A DNA stretch of 19,153 nucleotides from Pseudomonadota bacterium (GCA_023410295.1 JAEYPY010000047.1:1-19153); one strand, 5' to 3'. Numbered from the stretch's first letter, positions 7,431-14,671 are shown. Notes: generated from the letters alone by a model not told the origin. Numbers and translations are program-made.

Positions 7431-7501
7431 TGTGGTCCGGGAAAGCGGGAACTACCTCGCGCGTTTGATCGTTTATTTCCGTTGATCTGAGCGGGAAATT
7501 G

Positions 7502-9601
7502 ATGCGTGGGGGCCAAGCCAAAACCGAACTGCCGCAAGGCGGCGGCGAGATGGGAGAGCGCATTCGTGCGTTCGAGTGGACGAGCCATCCGCTAGGCCCG
7601 CCTGAGCATTGGCCAACGGCGCTGCACGTCGCGCTCGGCATCTGCCTCAACTCAAGCTTCCCGACCGCGATCTACTGGGGCCGCGAGCTTTATCTGCTCT
7701 ACAACGACGCCTGGGCGCACATCCCGGGCGAGCGCCACCCTTGGGCGCTCGGTCAAAGCGGCGCCGATGTGTGGACGGACATCTGGGGCGTTGTCGGTCC
7801 GCAATTCGGTGACGTGCTGGAGAAGGGCGTCGGCGTTTCCTCTTTCGAGCAGATGCTGCCAATGCACCGCGGCGGCGTCGTCCAGGAAACCTACTGGAAT
7901 TACAGCCTGACGCCGATCCCGGGCGACGACGGCAAAGTCGCCGGCGTCTTCAATCAGGGCCACGAGATCACCCAGGCCGTGCAGGCGCGGCGCATGCGCG
8001 AGCAAGAGACTGAGCGTTTGCGCGAAGTCTTCGCTCAGGCGCCAGGCGCTGTTGCGGTGTTGCGCGGCCCCGACCACGTGTTCGAAATAGCCAACCGCGC
8101 TTACATCGATCTGATCGGTGGCCGTGAGGATGTAATCGGCAAACCCGTCATCGAGGCGTTGCCTGAAGTCGTCGAGCAGGGCTTCGTCGAGCTTCTGTCG
8201 CAAGTTTACGAAAGCGGCGAACCGTTCGTTGGCAATGACGTCCCGATCGAGCTCTTCCGCGACGGCCGGCGCCAGACGCGCATCGTCGATTTCATCTACC
8301 ATCCGACACGCGATTTGAATGGCCAAGTGGACGCCATCTTCGTCCAGGCCACAGACGTCACCGAGCGCAAGGAATTCTTCGATCAGCTACAGGCGCTCAA
8401 TGCGACGCTAGAGCAGCGCGTACACCAGGAGGTGGCGGATCGATTGCGCGCCGAGGACGCGTTGCGTCAGGCGCAAAAGATGGAGTCGATCGGCCAGCTC
8501 ACTGGCGGCATCGCCCACGACTTCAACAACATGCTGGCCGTCATTATCGGCGCGCTCAACATGATGCAGCGCCGGCTGGCCAAAGGCGATCTCGACGTCG
8601 CACGTTACATCGAGGCCGCCACGGATGGCGCGACGCGCGCCGCGTCGCTGACGCAACGGCTGCTCGCCTTCTCGCGCCAGCAGGCGCTCGATCCCGCGCC
8701 GCTCAACGCCAACGACATGATGGCCGGCATGAACGAGCTACTCGGTCGCACGCTCGGCGAGCATATCCAGATCACCACCATCCTCGCGGATGATCTTTGG
8801 CGCACGTTTGCTGATCGTGTGCAGCTCGAAAGCGCGGTCCTCAATCTCGCCGTCAACGCGCGCGACGCGATGCCCGGCGGCGGCAAGCTCACGATCGAAA
8901 CCGCGAATGAGATCGTAGATACGCTTTACGCGGCGCAGAACGATATTCCCGAAGGCGATTATATCGTCATAGCAGTCACCGATACCGGCTCAGGCATGAG
9001 CGCAGAGGTGATGGAGCAGGCGTTCGAGCCGTTCTTCACCACTAAGGCGGTTGGCAAGGGCACCGGCCTTGGCCTCAGTCAGGTGTTTGGCTTCGTGCGT
9101 CAGTCGGGCGGGCAGGTGAAGCTCTATTCCGAACTGGGCGTCGGCACCACGGTGCGCATTTATCTGCCGCGTTATGAGGGGCCGAGCCTGCAGCCTCCGC
9201 GCGCGAGCAGAACGCCAGAAATCGCCCTCGGCAAGAAGCATGAGGTGATCCTTGTGGTCGAGGACGATCCGCGCGTGCGCAATTTCTCCACCGAAGCGTT
9301 GCGCGAACTGGGCTACAGCGTCATGCATGCGGCTGGCGGCGCCGAGGCCCTGGCCCTGATCGAGCGCGGCCAGCATGTCGATCTGCTTTTCTCCGATATC
9401 GTCATGCCGGAGATGAACGGCCCCGAACTTGCCGCTGCGGCGAAGAAGCGCTTGCCAAGCCTCAGAGTGCTCTTCACCACGGGGTATGCGCGAGGCTCAG
9501 TCGCGCCGGCGGATCAAAACGCGCCTTATCTGCCGAAGCCGTTCACACTGGATCAGCTCGCCGCGAAGGTGCGCGCGGCGCTGGATGCTGCCGAAGCATG
9601 A
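7502..9601 (+). CDS. Hybrid sensor histidine kinase with PAS domains and C-terminal receiver
   Basis: A 699-residue cytoplasmic hybrid kinase; no membrane segment is visible. In order: an N-terminal PAS-like domain with the WTSHPLGPPEHWP opening and FPTAIYWGRELYLLYNDAW (to about 160), a second PAS domain (about 175-290, ending VTERKE), a coiled linker (295-325), the dimerisation domain with IGQLTGGIAHDFNNML and phospho-accepting His339, an ATP-binding domain with NLAVNARDAM, DTGSGMS and GKGTGLGLS (about 445-560), and a receiver domain (about 580-697) with VVEDD, phospho-accepting Asp632 in LLFSDIVMPEMNG, and YLPKPF. All catalytic residues are present. The start is ATG 7502, with GGGA (7493-7496) ahead; ATG 7550 is a less likely alternative. 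The signal is not evident. The last codons overlap the start of a flavin oxidoreductase gene by four bases, suggesting coupled expression. No separate output regulator is encoded nearby. Confidence 0.92.
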   Translation: MRGGQAKTELPQGGGEMGERIRAFEWTSHPLGPPEHWPTALHVALGICLNSSFPTAIYWGRELYLLYNDAWAHIPGERHPWALGQSGADVWTDIWGVVGPQFGDVLEKGVGVSSFEQMLPMHRGGVVQETYWNYSLTPIPGDDGKVAGVFNQGHEITQAVQARRMREQETERLREVFAQAPGAVAVLRGPDHVFEIANRAYIDLIGGREDVIGKPVIEALPEVVEQGFVELLSQVYESGEPFVGNDVPIELFRDGRRQTRIVDFIYHPTRDLNGQVDAIFVQATDVTERKEFFDQLQALNATLEQRVHQEVADRLRAEDALRQAQKMESIGQLTGGIAHDFNNMLAVIIGALNMMQRRLAKGDLDVARYIEAATDGATRAASLTQRLLAFSRQQALDPAPLNANDMMAGMNELLGRTLGEHIQITTILADDLWRTFADRVQLESAVLNLAVNARDAMPGGGKLTIETANEIVDTLYAAQNDIPEGDYIVIAVTDTGSGMSAEVMEQAFEPFFTTKAVGKGTGLGLSQVFGFVRQSGGQVKLYSELGVGTTVRIYLPRYEGPSLQPPRASRTPEIALGKKHEVILVVEDDPRVRNFSTEALRELGYSVMHAAGGAEALALIERGQHVDLLFSDIVMPEMNGPELAAAAKKRLPSLRVLFTTGYARGSVAPADQNAPYLPKPFTLDQLAAKVRAALDAAEA

Positions 9602-10665
9602 CAGACCTTTCCGCTCCGCTGCCGCTGAAGTCGGGCGCCGTACTGAAGAACCGTTTCGTACTGGCGCCGCTGACCAATCTGCAGTCGCATCCCGATGGCG
9701 TCCTGAGCGAGGACGAGTTCACCTGGCTCACCATGCGCGCGGCCGGGGGCTTTGGCTTGGTCCACACCTGCGCCGCCTCGGTGCAGGAGAGCGGCCTTGG
9801 CTTCCCCGGTCAGCTTGGCTTCCATGACGAGAAGCACATGCCGGGGCTGACGCGTCTCGCCGGCGCCATCCGCGAGCATGGCGCGCTGGCTATCGCGCAG
9901 CTCCACCACGGCGGTCTCCGCTCCATCAAGAATCCTAAAGCGCCCTCCGCGGACGAAAAGCTTGGCGCTGAGGCCATGACGCTGGATGAAATCCGCGTCT
10001 CTCTCGATTGCTTCATCGAAGCCGCCAAGCGCGCCGAGCGGGCGGGCTTCGATGGCGTCGAGTTGCACGGCGCACACGGTTATCTCATCTGCTCGTTCCT
10101 GTCTCCGGAGCTCAACCGGCGCGAGGACGAATACGGCGGCGCGCTTGAGAACCGCGCGCGCTTCCTGTTCGAGATGATCGATGGCGTTCGCGCCGCGACC
10201 AAGCCCGGCTTCACGCTGGGCGTGCGCCTTTCGCCGGAGCGGTGGGGTCTCGACGTGCTGGAGATCCGCGATGTCGCGCAACGCCTCATGCGCGAAGCCA
10301 AGATCGACTTTCTCGACATGTCGCTCTGGGATGTCCGCAAGGAGGCGTCGGACGAGCGCTATGCCGGCCGCACCTTGGCCTCGTACTTTACCGAGCTAGA
10401 GCGCGGCGAGGTCCGCCTCGGCGCGGCGGGCAAGATCATGTCGGCGCAAGATGCGCGTGACGTCATGGCCGCTGGGTTCGACATCCCGATCTTCGGCCGC
10501 GCCGCGATCCTGCATCACGATCTGCCGAAGCTTATCGCCGCCGATCCAAACTTCGCCGCGATCGCAACACCCGTCAGCGAAGCGCATCTCCAGCGCGAAG
10601 GCCTCGGCCCTGCCTTCATCAACTATATGCGGACCTGGAAGGGCTTCGTCGCCGACGCGGCGTAA
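9598..10665 (+). CDS. NADH:flavin oxidoreductase, Old Yellow Enzyme family (YqjM-like)
   Basis: A 355-residue FMN-dependent ene-reductase-type protein with a TIM barrel. Expected active-site residues are visible and fall at positions close to those of the YqjM class: Gln101 in IAQLHHGG, His157 and His160 in GVELHGAHGYLICSFLSP, Tyr162, and Arg210 in GVRLSPE. The phosphate-binding end includes AAGKIMSAQDA and FDIPIFGRAAI. Residue 26, a redox-tuning Cys in YqjM, is Thr here (LAPLTNLQS), as in classical Old Yellow Enzymes. Such enzymes reduce activated C=C bonds of enones or nitro compounds; some relatives act on dienoyl-CoA or aromatic substrates, so the substrate is open. The start ATG 9598 overlaps the stop of the hybrid kinase (ATGA), so it is translated from the same message. 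A small stem (GGCAT/ATGCC, 10667-10683) follows the stop. Confidence 0.9.
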   Translation: MTDLSAPLPLKSGAVLKNRFVLAPLTNLQSHPDGVLSEDEFTWLTMRAAGGFGLVHTCAASVQESGLGFPGQLGFHDEKHMPGLTRLAGAIREHGALAIAQLHHGGLRSIKNPKAPSADEKLGAEAMTLDEIRVSLDCFIEAAKRAERAGFDGVELHGAHGYLICSFLSPELNRREDEYGGALENRARFLFEMIDGVRAATKPGFTLGVRLSPERWGLDVLEIRDVAQRLMREAKIDFLDMSLWDVRKEASDERYAGRTLASYFTELERGEVRLGAAGKIMSAQDARDVMAAGFDIPIFGRAAILHHDLPKLIAADPNFAAIATPVSEAHLQREGLGPAFINYMRTWKGFVADAA

Positions 10666-10693
10666 AGGCATGCCCCCTATGCCGGGCGCGTTA

Positions 10694-10722
10694 TTGACTT
10701 CTTAGCCTTTCAACCCGATATC
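10694..10722 (+). promoter_or_regulatory. Candidate promoter for the DEAD-box helicase gene
   Basis: TTGACT (10694-10699) and GATATC (10717-10722) are separated by 17 bases. If used, transcription would begin near 10729 and leave a leader of about 170 bases before the GTG start, beginning with the stem-loop described below. The -10 box matches the consensus at only three positions, so this is tentative. Confidence 0.35.
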
Positions 10723-10732
10723 CGGCGTCAGC

Positions 10733-10763
10733 GACCGTTCCTGGCTTGCCAGCGAACGCGGTC
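10733..10763 (+). promoter_or_regulatory. Leader stem-loop upstream of the DEAD-box helicase gene
   Basis: Thirteen base pairs can form: GACC-GTTC-CTGGC (10733-10745) with GCCAG (10748-10752), GAAC (10754-10757) and GGTC (10760-10763), interrupted only by a C and a GC bulge on the 3' side. It would sit at the very 5' end of the message if the predicted promoter is right. RNA-helicase messages often carry structured leaders tied to cold or autoregulation; that role here is inference. Confidence 0.5.
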
Positions 10764-10867
10764 CACCCGGAACGCCACCATCGACGTTCGGCTTTGAGCG
10801 CCAATTAAGGCAAGCTCGCCGCCTTTCTTCGCCGTCGCATCGTTCCTGACCTGATAGGGCCCACGCG

Positions 10868-10900
10868 ATGACGCGTGCCGGCTCGAAAGATTCTACGTGA
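10868..10900 (+). CDS. Possible ten-codon leader ORF overlapping the helicase start
   Basis: ATG 10868 opens a ten-residue peptide (MTRAGSKDST). Its TGA stop (10898-10900) overlaps the GTG start of the helicase gene as GTGA. AGGG (10856-10859) lies 8 bases upstream, a better ribosome-binding site than the GAAAGA ahead of the helicase GTG. This arrangement would allow translational coupling of the helicase to the leader. Such short ORFs arise by chance, so it is a proposal only. Confidence 0.3.
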   Translation: MTRAGSKDST

Positions 10901-12279
10901 CTCATTTCAAAGACCTCGGCGTCAGCGCGCCGATCCTCAAAGCGCTGGATGCTGAAGGCTATTCGACGCCCACCCCGATCCAGCTGCAGGCCATCCCGAT
11001 CGTGCTCAAGGGCCGCGATCTCATCGGCCTTGCGCAAACCGGCACCGGCAAAACGGCGGCGTTCGCGCTGCCGATCCTCGACCGGCTGCATCAGAACCGC
11101 AAACACGCGGGCGAGAAATCGTGCCGCACGCTGGTGCTGGCGCCGACGCGCGAACTCGCGGCGCAGATCGGCGACAGTTTCCGCGCCTACGGCCGCTTTC
11201 TTGGCCTTTCCACTGCCGTCGTTTTCGGCGGCGCCTCGATGTTCAAGCAGAAGCAGGCGCTCTATCGCGGCGTCGACATCCTCGTCGCCACGCCGGGCCG
11301 TCTGCTCGACCACGTCAGCCAGCGTTCGGTTCGCTTGGACAAGGTCGAGATCCTCGTCCTCGATGAAGCCGATCACATGCTCGACATGGGCTTCATCCAT
11401 GACTTGCGGAAGATCGCCACCATCCTGCCGCGCCAGCGCCAGTCGCTTTTCTTCTCCGCGACCATGCCGCCCTCGATCGCCGAACTCGCAGCCCAGTTTC
11501 TCGACAATCCGCAGCAAGTTTCGGTCGCGCCGCAATCGACCACCGCCGAGCGCGTTGATCAGGCGGTGATTCACGTCGATCAATCCAAGAAGCAGGACCT
11601 GCTGCACGCACTGCTCGCCGATAAGGCGGTCAAGCGTGCGCTGGTCTTCACCCGCACCAAGCACGGCGCCGACCGCGTCGTGAAGAAGCTGGAAAGCGCG
11701 GGCTTCGAGGCCGAAGCCATCCACGGCAACAAGAGCCAGGGCCAGCGCACGCGCGCGCTAGACGCCTTCAAGAAGGGCAATGCCCGCTTGCTGGTGGCGA
11801 CCGAAGTCGCGGCGCGCGGCATCGACGTCGACAACATTTCGCACGTCATCAATTACGACCTGCCGAACGTGCCCGAGCAATATGTCCACCGTATCGGCCG
11901 CACCGCGCGCGCCGGTACGCGCGGCATCGCCATTTCGTTCTGTGCGCCGGATGAGCGCGCTTATCTGCGCGACATTGAGCGGCTGACCAAGCAGACCGTG
12001 CCGGTCATGGAGACCGACCTGTCGCTCCGCGCTCCGAAAGCAGACGATCGTCCGGCTCGTCCGAAGGGCCCAGCCGGCCGATCGGCGCATCCTGCGCGCA
12101 AGCATGCGCCGAAGAAGCACCACGCTTCCGAAGCGCACGGCAAGGCGCACGCCAAGCAAGGCCACGCCCCATCGCGCGCGCGCGATGACGGCGATCGCCG
12201 TGACCGCAAGGGCAATGCTGTGTGGTCAAATGCGGCGCCGCCGCCTTACCGCAAGCAGCGCAAGCCAGCCCGCGTCTAA
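10897..12279 (+). CDS. rhlE: DEAD-box ATP-dependent RNA helicase, RhlE type
   Basis: A 460-residue RNA helicase that unwinds short RNA duplexes with ATP, with roles in ribosome assembly and RNA turnover. All family motifs are present: Q-motif TPTPIQ (Gln29), AQTGTGKT (Lys52), PTRELA, TPGRLLD, DEAD (156-159), SAT (187-189), ALVFTRTK, VATEVAARGIDVDNISHVINYDLP and HRIGRTARAG. The last 85 residues form a basic tail with many His, Lys, Ala and Arg and no predicted fold, as common in RhlE proteins for RNA binding. GTG 10897 is the first start codon after in-frame stops at 10852 and 10855, so it is well supported although GTG is unusual here. It ends 12 bases from a convergent lipoprotein gene. Confidence 0.93.
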   Translation: MTHFKDLGVSAPILKALDAEGYSTPTPIQLQAIPIVLKGRDLIGLAQTGTGKTAAFALPILDRLHQNRKHAGEKSCRTLVLAPTRELAAQIGDSFRAYGRFLGLSTAVVFGGASMFKQKQALYRGVDILVATPGRLLDHVSQRSVRLDKVEILVLDEADHMLDMGFIHDLRKIATILPRQRQSLFFSATMPPSIAELAAQFLDNPQQVSVAPQSTTAERVDQAVIHVDQSKKQDLLHALLADKAVKRALVFTRTKHGADRVVKKLESAGFEAEAIHGNKSQGQRTRALDAFKKGNARLLVATEVAARGIDVDNISHVINYDLPNVPEQYVHRIGRTARAGTRGIAISFCAPDERAYLRDIERLTKQTVPVMETDLSLRAPKADDRPARPKGPAGRSAHPARKHAPKKHHASEAHGKAHAKQGHAPSRARDDGDRRDRKGNAVWSNAAPPPYRKQRKPARV

Positions 12280-12291
12280 CGCCGGCGCGCG

Positions 12292-12702
12292 CTAGAACGA
12301 ACGGCCGCAGCCCGTGAATTCACGGGCGTTGCCGGGACGGCCTAGTCGTAGATCGACACGTGGAGCGCCGCGCTCGCAAGGGCGATCATCGCGGACTTCT
12401 ATGTAGAGGCCGTGCTTATCGTTGTGCGTGTCGTAGATGCTGCCGTTCCAGGCGGGGTAGCGTGGCTCGGGCTTGGGAAAGATGAGCTCTTCGCTGGTGG
12501 CGGTCAGCGTCAGGCGAATACGGTCCTCGTGGAATATGTCGAGCACGAAGCCTTCGCCGACGGCGCGGAAGGCGATGCCCTCAGCGCGCGCAGCCACCAG
12601 CGGATCAACGCCGGCGCGCTCCGGCAACACCGGCGCCGGCAGTTCCGGCGGCGGCGCGTTGGCGCATCCGGCGAGCAGCAAAGCCAGAACAAGCGCCCGC
12701 AT
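12292..12702 (-). CDS. Small lipoprotein, COG3650-like, paralogue of the upstream gene
   Basis: A 136-residue predicted lipoprotein with lipobox LLAGC (Cys13) and a Pro-rich linker (PPPELPAPVLPE). The remainder has AARAEGIAFRAVGEGFVLDIFHEDRIRL and a C-terminus with a Cys in RPCERG and ending GCGRSF. The gene upstream has the same plan (ARARGVDFRAVGQEPGWLLDIYTRDRIRF, RTPCNDG, ending GCGRSV), so the two are tandem duplicates that have diverged. The two conserved cysteines probably form a disulphide. The motifs recall the uncharacterised COG3650 domain, recognised from memory. The start ATG overlaps the stop of the upstream gene by one base (TGATG) and is served by GGAG inside it. Function unknown; it should be membrane-anchored in the periplasm. 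Confidence 0.8.
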   Translation of the reverse strand: MRALVLALLLAGCANAPPPELPAPVLPERAGVDPLVAARAEGIAFRAVGEGFVLDIFHEDRIRLTLTATSEELIFPKPEPRYPAWNGSIYDTHNDKHGLYIEVRDDRPCERGAPRVDLRLGRPGNAREFTGCGRSF

Positions 12703-13199
12703 CAGACGCTCCGCCCGCAGCCGTTGAGCGCGCGCCCATCGATCTCGACATCGACGCGCGCCGGATAAGCTTCGCCGCTCATGCCGTCATTGCACGGCGT
12801 GCGGCGGATAGTGATGGTGAGCGTTCGGCCATCCGCCTGGGTGTGATAGCGCGTGACGCCTTCCTGCGCCGTATTCGGCGATGTCAGCGGAAAGTCGGCG
12901 AGGCTTTCGCCATAGTCCCAGAGAAAGCGGATGCGATCGCGGGTGTAAATGTCCAGTAGCCAGCCGGGCTCTTGCCCCACCGCGCGGAAATCGACGCCGC
13001 GTGCGCGCGCCTCCTGCCAGGAGGGCATCTGTGCCAAGTTCGCCTCGTTTGACGTTGCTGGTGCGGCGGCCGTCTCCGCGGGCATGCTTGCGCTTTCCGT
13101 TGGCGTTTCAACCGCCGGCGTTTCCGTCTCTGCCGTTTGCTGCGCCGGTTCGCCCGAACACGCCGCCAGCGCCGCGCACAAGATCAGCACTCGCATCAT
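12702..13199 (-). CDS. Small lipoprotein, COG3650-like
   Basis: A 165-residue predicted lipoprotein: signal peptide MMRVLILCAALAAC with lipobox LAAC (Cys14), then a Thr/Glu/Ala/Pro-rich linker to about residue 55. A beta-rich domain follows, with RGVDFRAVGQEPGWLLDIYTRDRIRF, TLTITIRRTPCNDGMSGEAYPARVDVEIDG and ending GCGRSV. The TITIRR..PC.DGMS..YP pattern is what I associate with COG3650. An ATG at 13217 would give six extra residues, but it lies in the T-run of the upstream terminator, while ATG 13199 has AGGAG 7 bases ahead, so 13199 is chosen. It is translationally coupled to the paralogue downstream. Function unknown. Confidence 0.85.
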   Translation of the reverse strand: MMRVLILCAALAACSGEPAQQTAETETPAVETPTESASMPAETAAAPATSNEANLAQMPSWQEARARGVDFRAVGQEPGWLLDIYTRDRIRFLWDYGESLADFPLTSPNTAQEGVTRYHTQADGRTLTITIRRTPCNDGMSGEAYPARVDVEIDGRALNGCGRSV

Positions 13200-13218
13200 C
13201 GCCGTTCTCCTCGGCATG

Positions 13219-13250
13219 AAAACGCCGCCGCGAGTATTCCCGCGGCGGCG
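13219..13250 (-). terminator. Rho-independent terminator of the OmpA-family gene
   Basis: On the minus strand a perfect ten-pair stem (CGCCGCCGCG with CGCGGCGGCG, plus-strand arms 13223-13232 and 13241-13250) with an eight-base loop is followed by TTTT. It begins 18 bases after the stop of the OmpA-family gene. It lies just 19 bases ahead of the next start in the same direction. Confidence 0.85.
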
Positions 13251-13268
13251 CTTCAGCCTCTCAAGTTA

Positions 13269-13925
13269 TCAGCCCGTGAAGGCGCTGATATAGACTTCCA
13301 CACGCCGGTTGCGCGCGCGGCCGTCGTCAGTCGAGTTCGACGCGATCGGACGCGATTCACCGAAGCCTTCGGTAAACACGCGCTGACGGATGACGCCGCT
13401 ATTCATCAGCACCGAAGCCACATTCATGGCGCGGCGCTCCGAGAGATCCTGGTTATACGAGTCCGAGCCGACAGAGTCGGCGTGGCCGTAGACGTCGATC
13501 GTGGTTTGCTCGTACTCGCGCAGGATGCCGCCGACATCGCGCAGCGTCGGCACGAACTGGCTCTTCACCGCGTCGCGGTCGAAGTCGAAGGTCAAGTCCG
13601 CCGGGAAGTTGAGCAGGATCTGGCGCTCGTTGACGCGCGTCACGCCAACGCCGGTGCCGGCCAGGCGCTCGCGCAGGTTCTGATAGGTGCGGTCCATGTA
13701 ATTGCCGATGGCCGCGCCCGCGAGCGCGCCGACGCCCGCGCCGATGAGCGCATTGCGGCGGTCGTCGCCGCCAGCGAGCGTGCCGGCCGCGGCGCCGGCG
13801 ATCGCGCCGATGATGGCGCCCGAACCCGTGTTGTTACGGGTGCGTTCGCCGGTGACCGGGTCGACGTTGGTGCAGCCGATCAAAAACACGGCGGCCGCCA
13901 AGCCGGTGATAAACTTACGGATCAT
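13269..13925 (-). CDS. OmpA-family lipoprotein with glycine-zipper segment
   Basis: A 218-residue outer-membrane lipoprotein predicted to anchor the envelope to peptidoglycan. The signal peptide ends in lipobox LIGC (Cys18). Residues about 34-78 are a glycine-zipper stretch (GSGAIIGAIAGAAAGTLAGG, then GAGVGALAGAAIG). The C-terminal OmpA domain (about 100-216) has FDFDRDAV, DVYGHADSVGSDSYNQDLSERRA and GESRPIASN..DGRARNRRVEV. Asp150 and Arg165 match the residues that contact diaminopimelate in characterised OmpA domains. The layout resembles YiaD-like proteins. ATG 13925 has GAGAGGGA at good spacing. A strong terminator follows the gene. Confidence 0.92.
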   Translation of the reverse strand: MIRKFITGLAAAVFLIGCTNVDPVTGERTRNNTGSGAIIGAIAGAAAGTLAGGDDRRNALIGAGVGALAGAAIGNYMDRTYQNLRERLAGTGVGVTRVNERQILLNFPADLTFDFDRDAVKSQFVPTLRDVGGILREYEQTTIDVYGHADSVGSDSYNQDLSERRAMNVASVLMNSGVIRQRVFTEGFGESRPIASNSTDDGRARNRRVEVYISAFTG

Positions 13926-13945
13926 TGGAATCCCTCTCCATATCC

Positions 13946-13969
13946 AAAAGGGGCGGGCGAGCGCCCGTC
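13946..13969 (-). terminator. Candidate terminator between the SRPBCC and OmpA-family genes
   Basis: On the minus strand a GC-rich stem (five Watson-Crick pairs CGGGC/GCCCG around a four-base loop, extendable by a wobble and a further pair) is followed by CC and TTTT. It is 48 bases after the stop of the SRPBCC gene and 20 bases ahead of the OmpA-family start, so it may act on the former or be a hairpin in the leader of the latter. Confidence 0.4.
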
Positions 13970-14017
13970 AGCACGGAAACTGGTACCGTCAGCCTGAGCG
14001 GGCCATGAACGAACCAA

Positions 14018-14560
14018 TCAGTCAGGCGAGCCCGACGCACTAAAGCGAGCGAGCCTGCCAAACTGTTCCATTAGTACCGCATCGACTAGGGGCGCCAGAG
14101 CCGCAAGTTCAAGGCCGGGATCGCCCGAGACGCGATATACCATGGTTATTTTCGCCCCGCCGGGGTCCGGCGCGACCGTAAAGGTTAGCACGCCAGTGGC
14201 GCCCAGCTCCTGCAACGGGCCAAGGCCGCCGACCACCCGGAGTGTGCGAACCCCTTCGTGCTCCATCACCAAGACAACGCGTCCGTGTTCGACCGATTGG
14301 CCATTGCCCCAGCGCTCGCACCAGCATCCGCCAGCCCGGAGATCGAGGCTGAGGCGGCGGGCGTCGCCGGAATAGGTGTGCTCCTCATTCCACCAGCGCG
14401 GTAGCTGGCCAAGCGCCCGCCAAGTCTCGGCCGGCGTCGCGGCCACTTGAGTCTCCGTTTCGATCAGGAAGGCGCCGGCGCTGGAGGAGGCGACCTCCGC
14501 GCGGGCTGGCGTAGCGGCAAGCGCCGCCAAAGCGGCGGCGGCAATGATGATGCTGCGCAT
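14018..14560 (-). CDS. Secreted SRPBCC-domain protein
   Basis: A 180-residue protein with a clear signal peptide (MRSIIIAAAALAALAATPARA, cleavage expected after Ala21), so it is exported to the periplasm. The mature part resembles the START/SRPBCC ligand-binding fold: ETETQVAATPAETWRALGQLPRWWNEEHTYSGDA near the start and a C-terminal long helix (APLVDAVLMEQFGRLARF). The family binds hydrophobic ligands in a deep pocket; most members are cytoplasmic, so export is a little unusual. The ligand is unknown. The frame is open for 398 more codons upstream, but that part lies antisense to the kinase gene. ATG 14560 has GGGGGAG five bases ahead and starts the signal peptide, so it is the true start. 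Confidence 0.85.
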   Translation of the reverse strand: MRSIIIAAAALAALAATPARAEVASSSAGAFLIETETQVAATPAETWRALGQLPRWWNEEHTYSGDARRLSLDLRAGGCWCERWGNGQSVEHGRVVLVMEHEGVRTLRVVGGLGPLQELGATGVLTFTVAPDPGGAKITMVYRVSGDPGLELAALAPLVDAVLMEQFGRLARFSASGSPD

Positions 14561-14640
14561 GTGGGCTCCCCCTTCAAAGCAGGGCGCGCCACCCAAGCCT
14601 ATTTGCGACTGCGGCTCAACCTTAGGCATTAACCAAACCG

Positions 14641-14654
14641 CATCGGCGCCGATG
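14641..14654. promoter_or_regulatory. Perfect 14-bp palindrome in the divergent SRPBCC/kinase gap
   Basis: CATCGGC followed by its exact reverse complement GCCGATG. The right half core GCGCCGAT recurs at 14664-14671, just before the kinase start. The position between two divergent genes is typical of an operator, but no regulator is identified and GC-rich palindromes occur by chance. Confidence 0.35.
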
Positions 14655-14671
14655 GCACACTCCGCGCCGAT

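Noticed and set aside
5102..7588. 828-codon open frame on the minus strand across the FadB-type gene
   Set aside because: It lies fully antisense to a gene with intact catalytic motifs. Its translation is Arg/Ala/Asp/Val-rich with no recognisable domain, the usual shadow of GC-biased codons.
14628..14636. TTAACC near the kinase start as a CtrA site
   Set aside because: Only one half-site is present; the second TTAA at seven-base spacing is missing.
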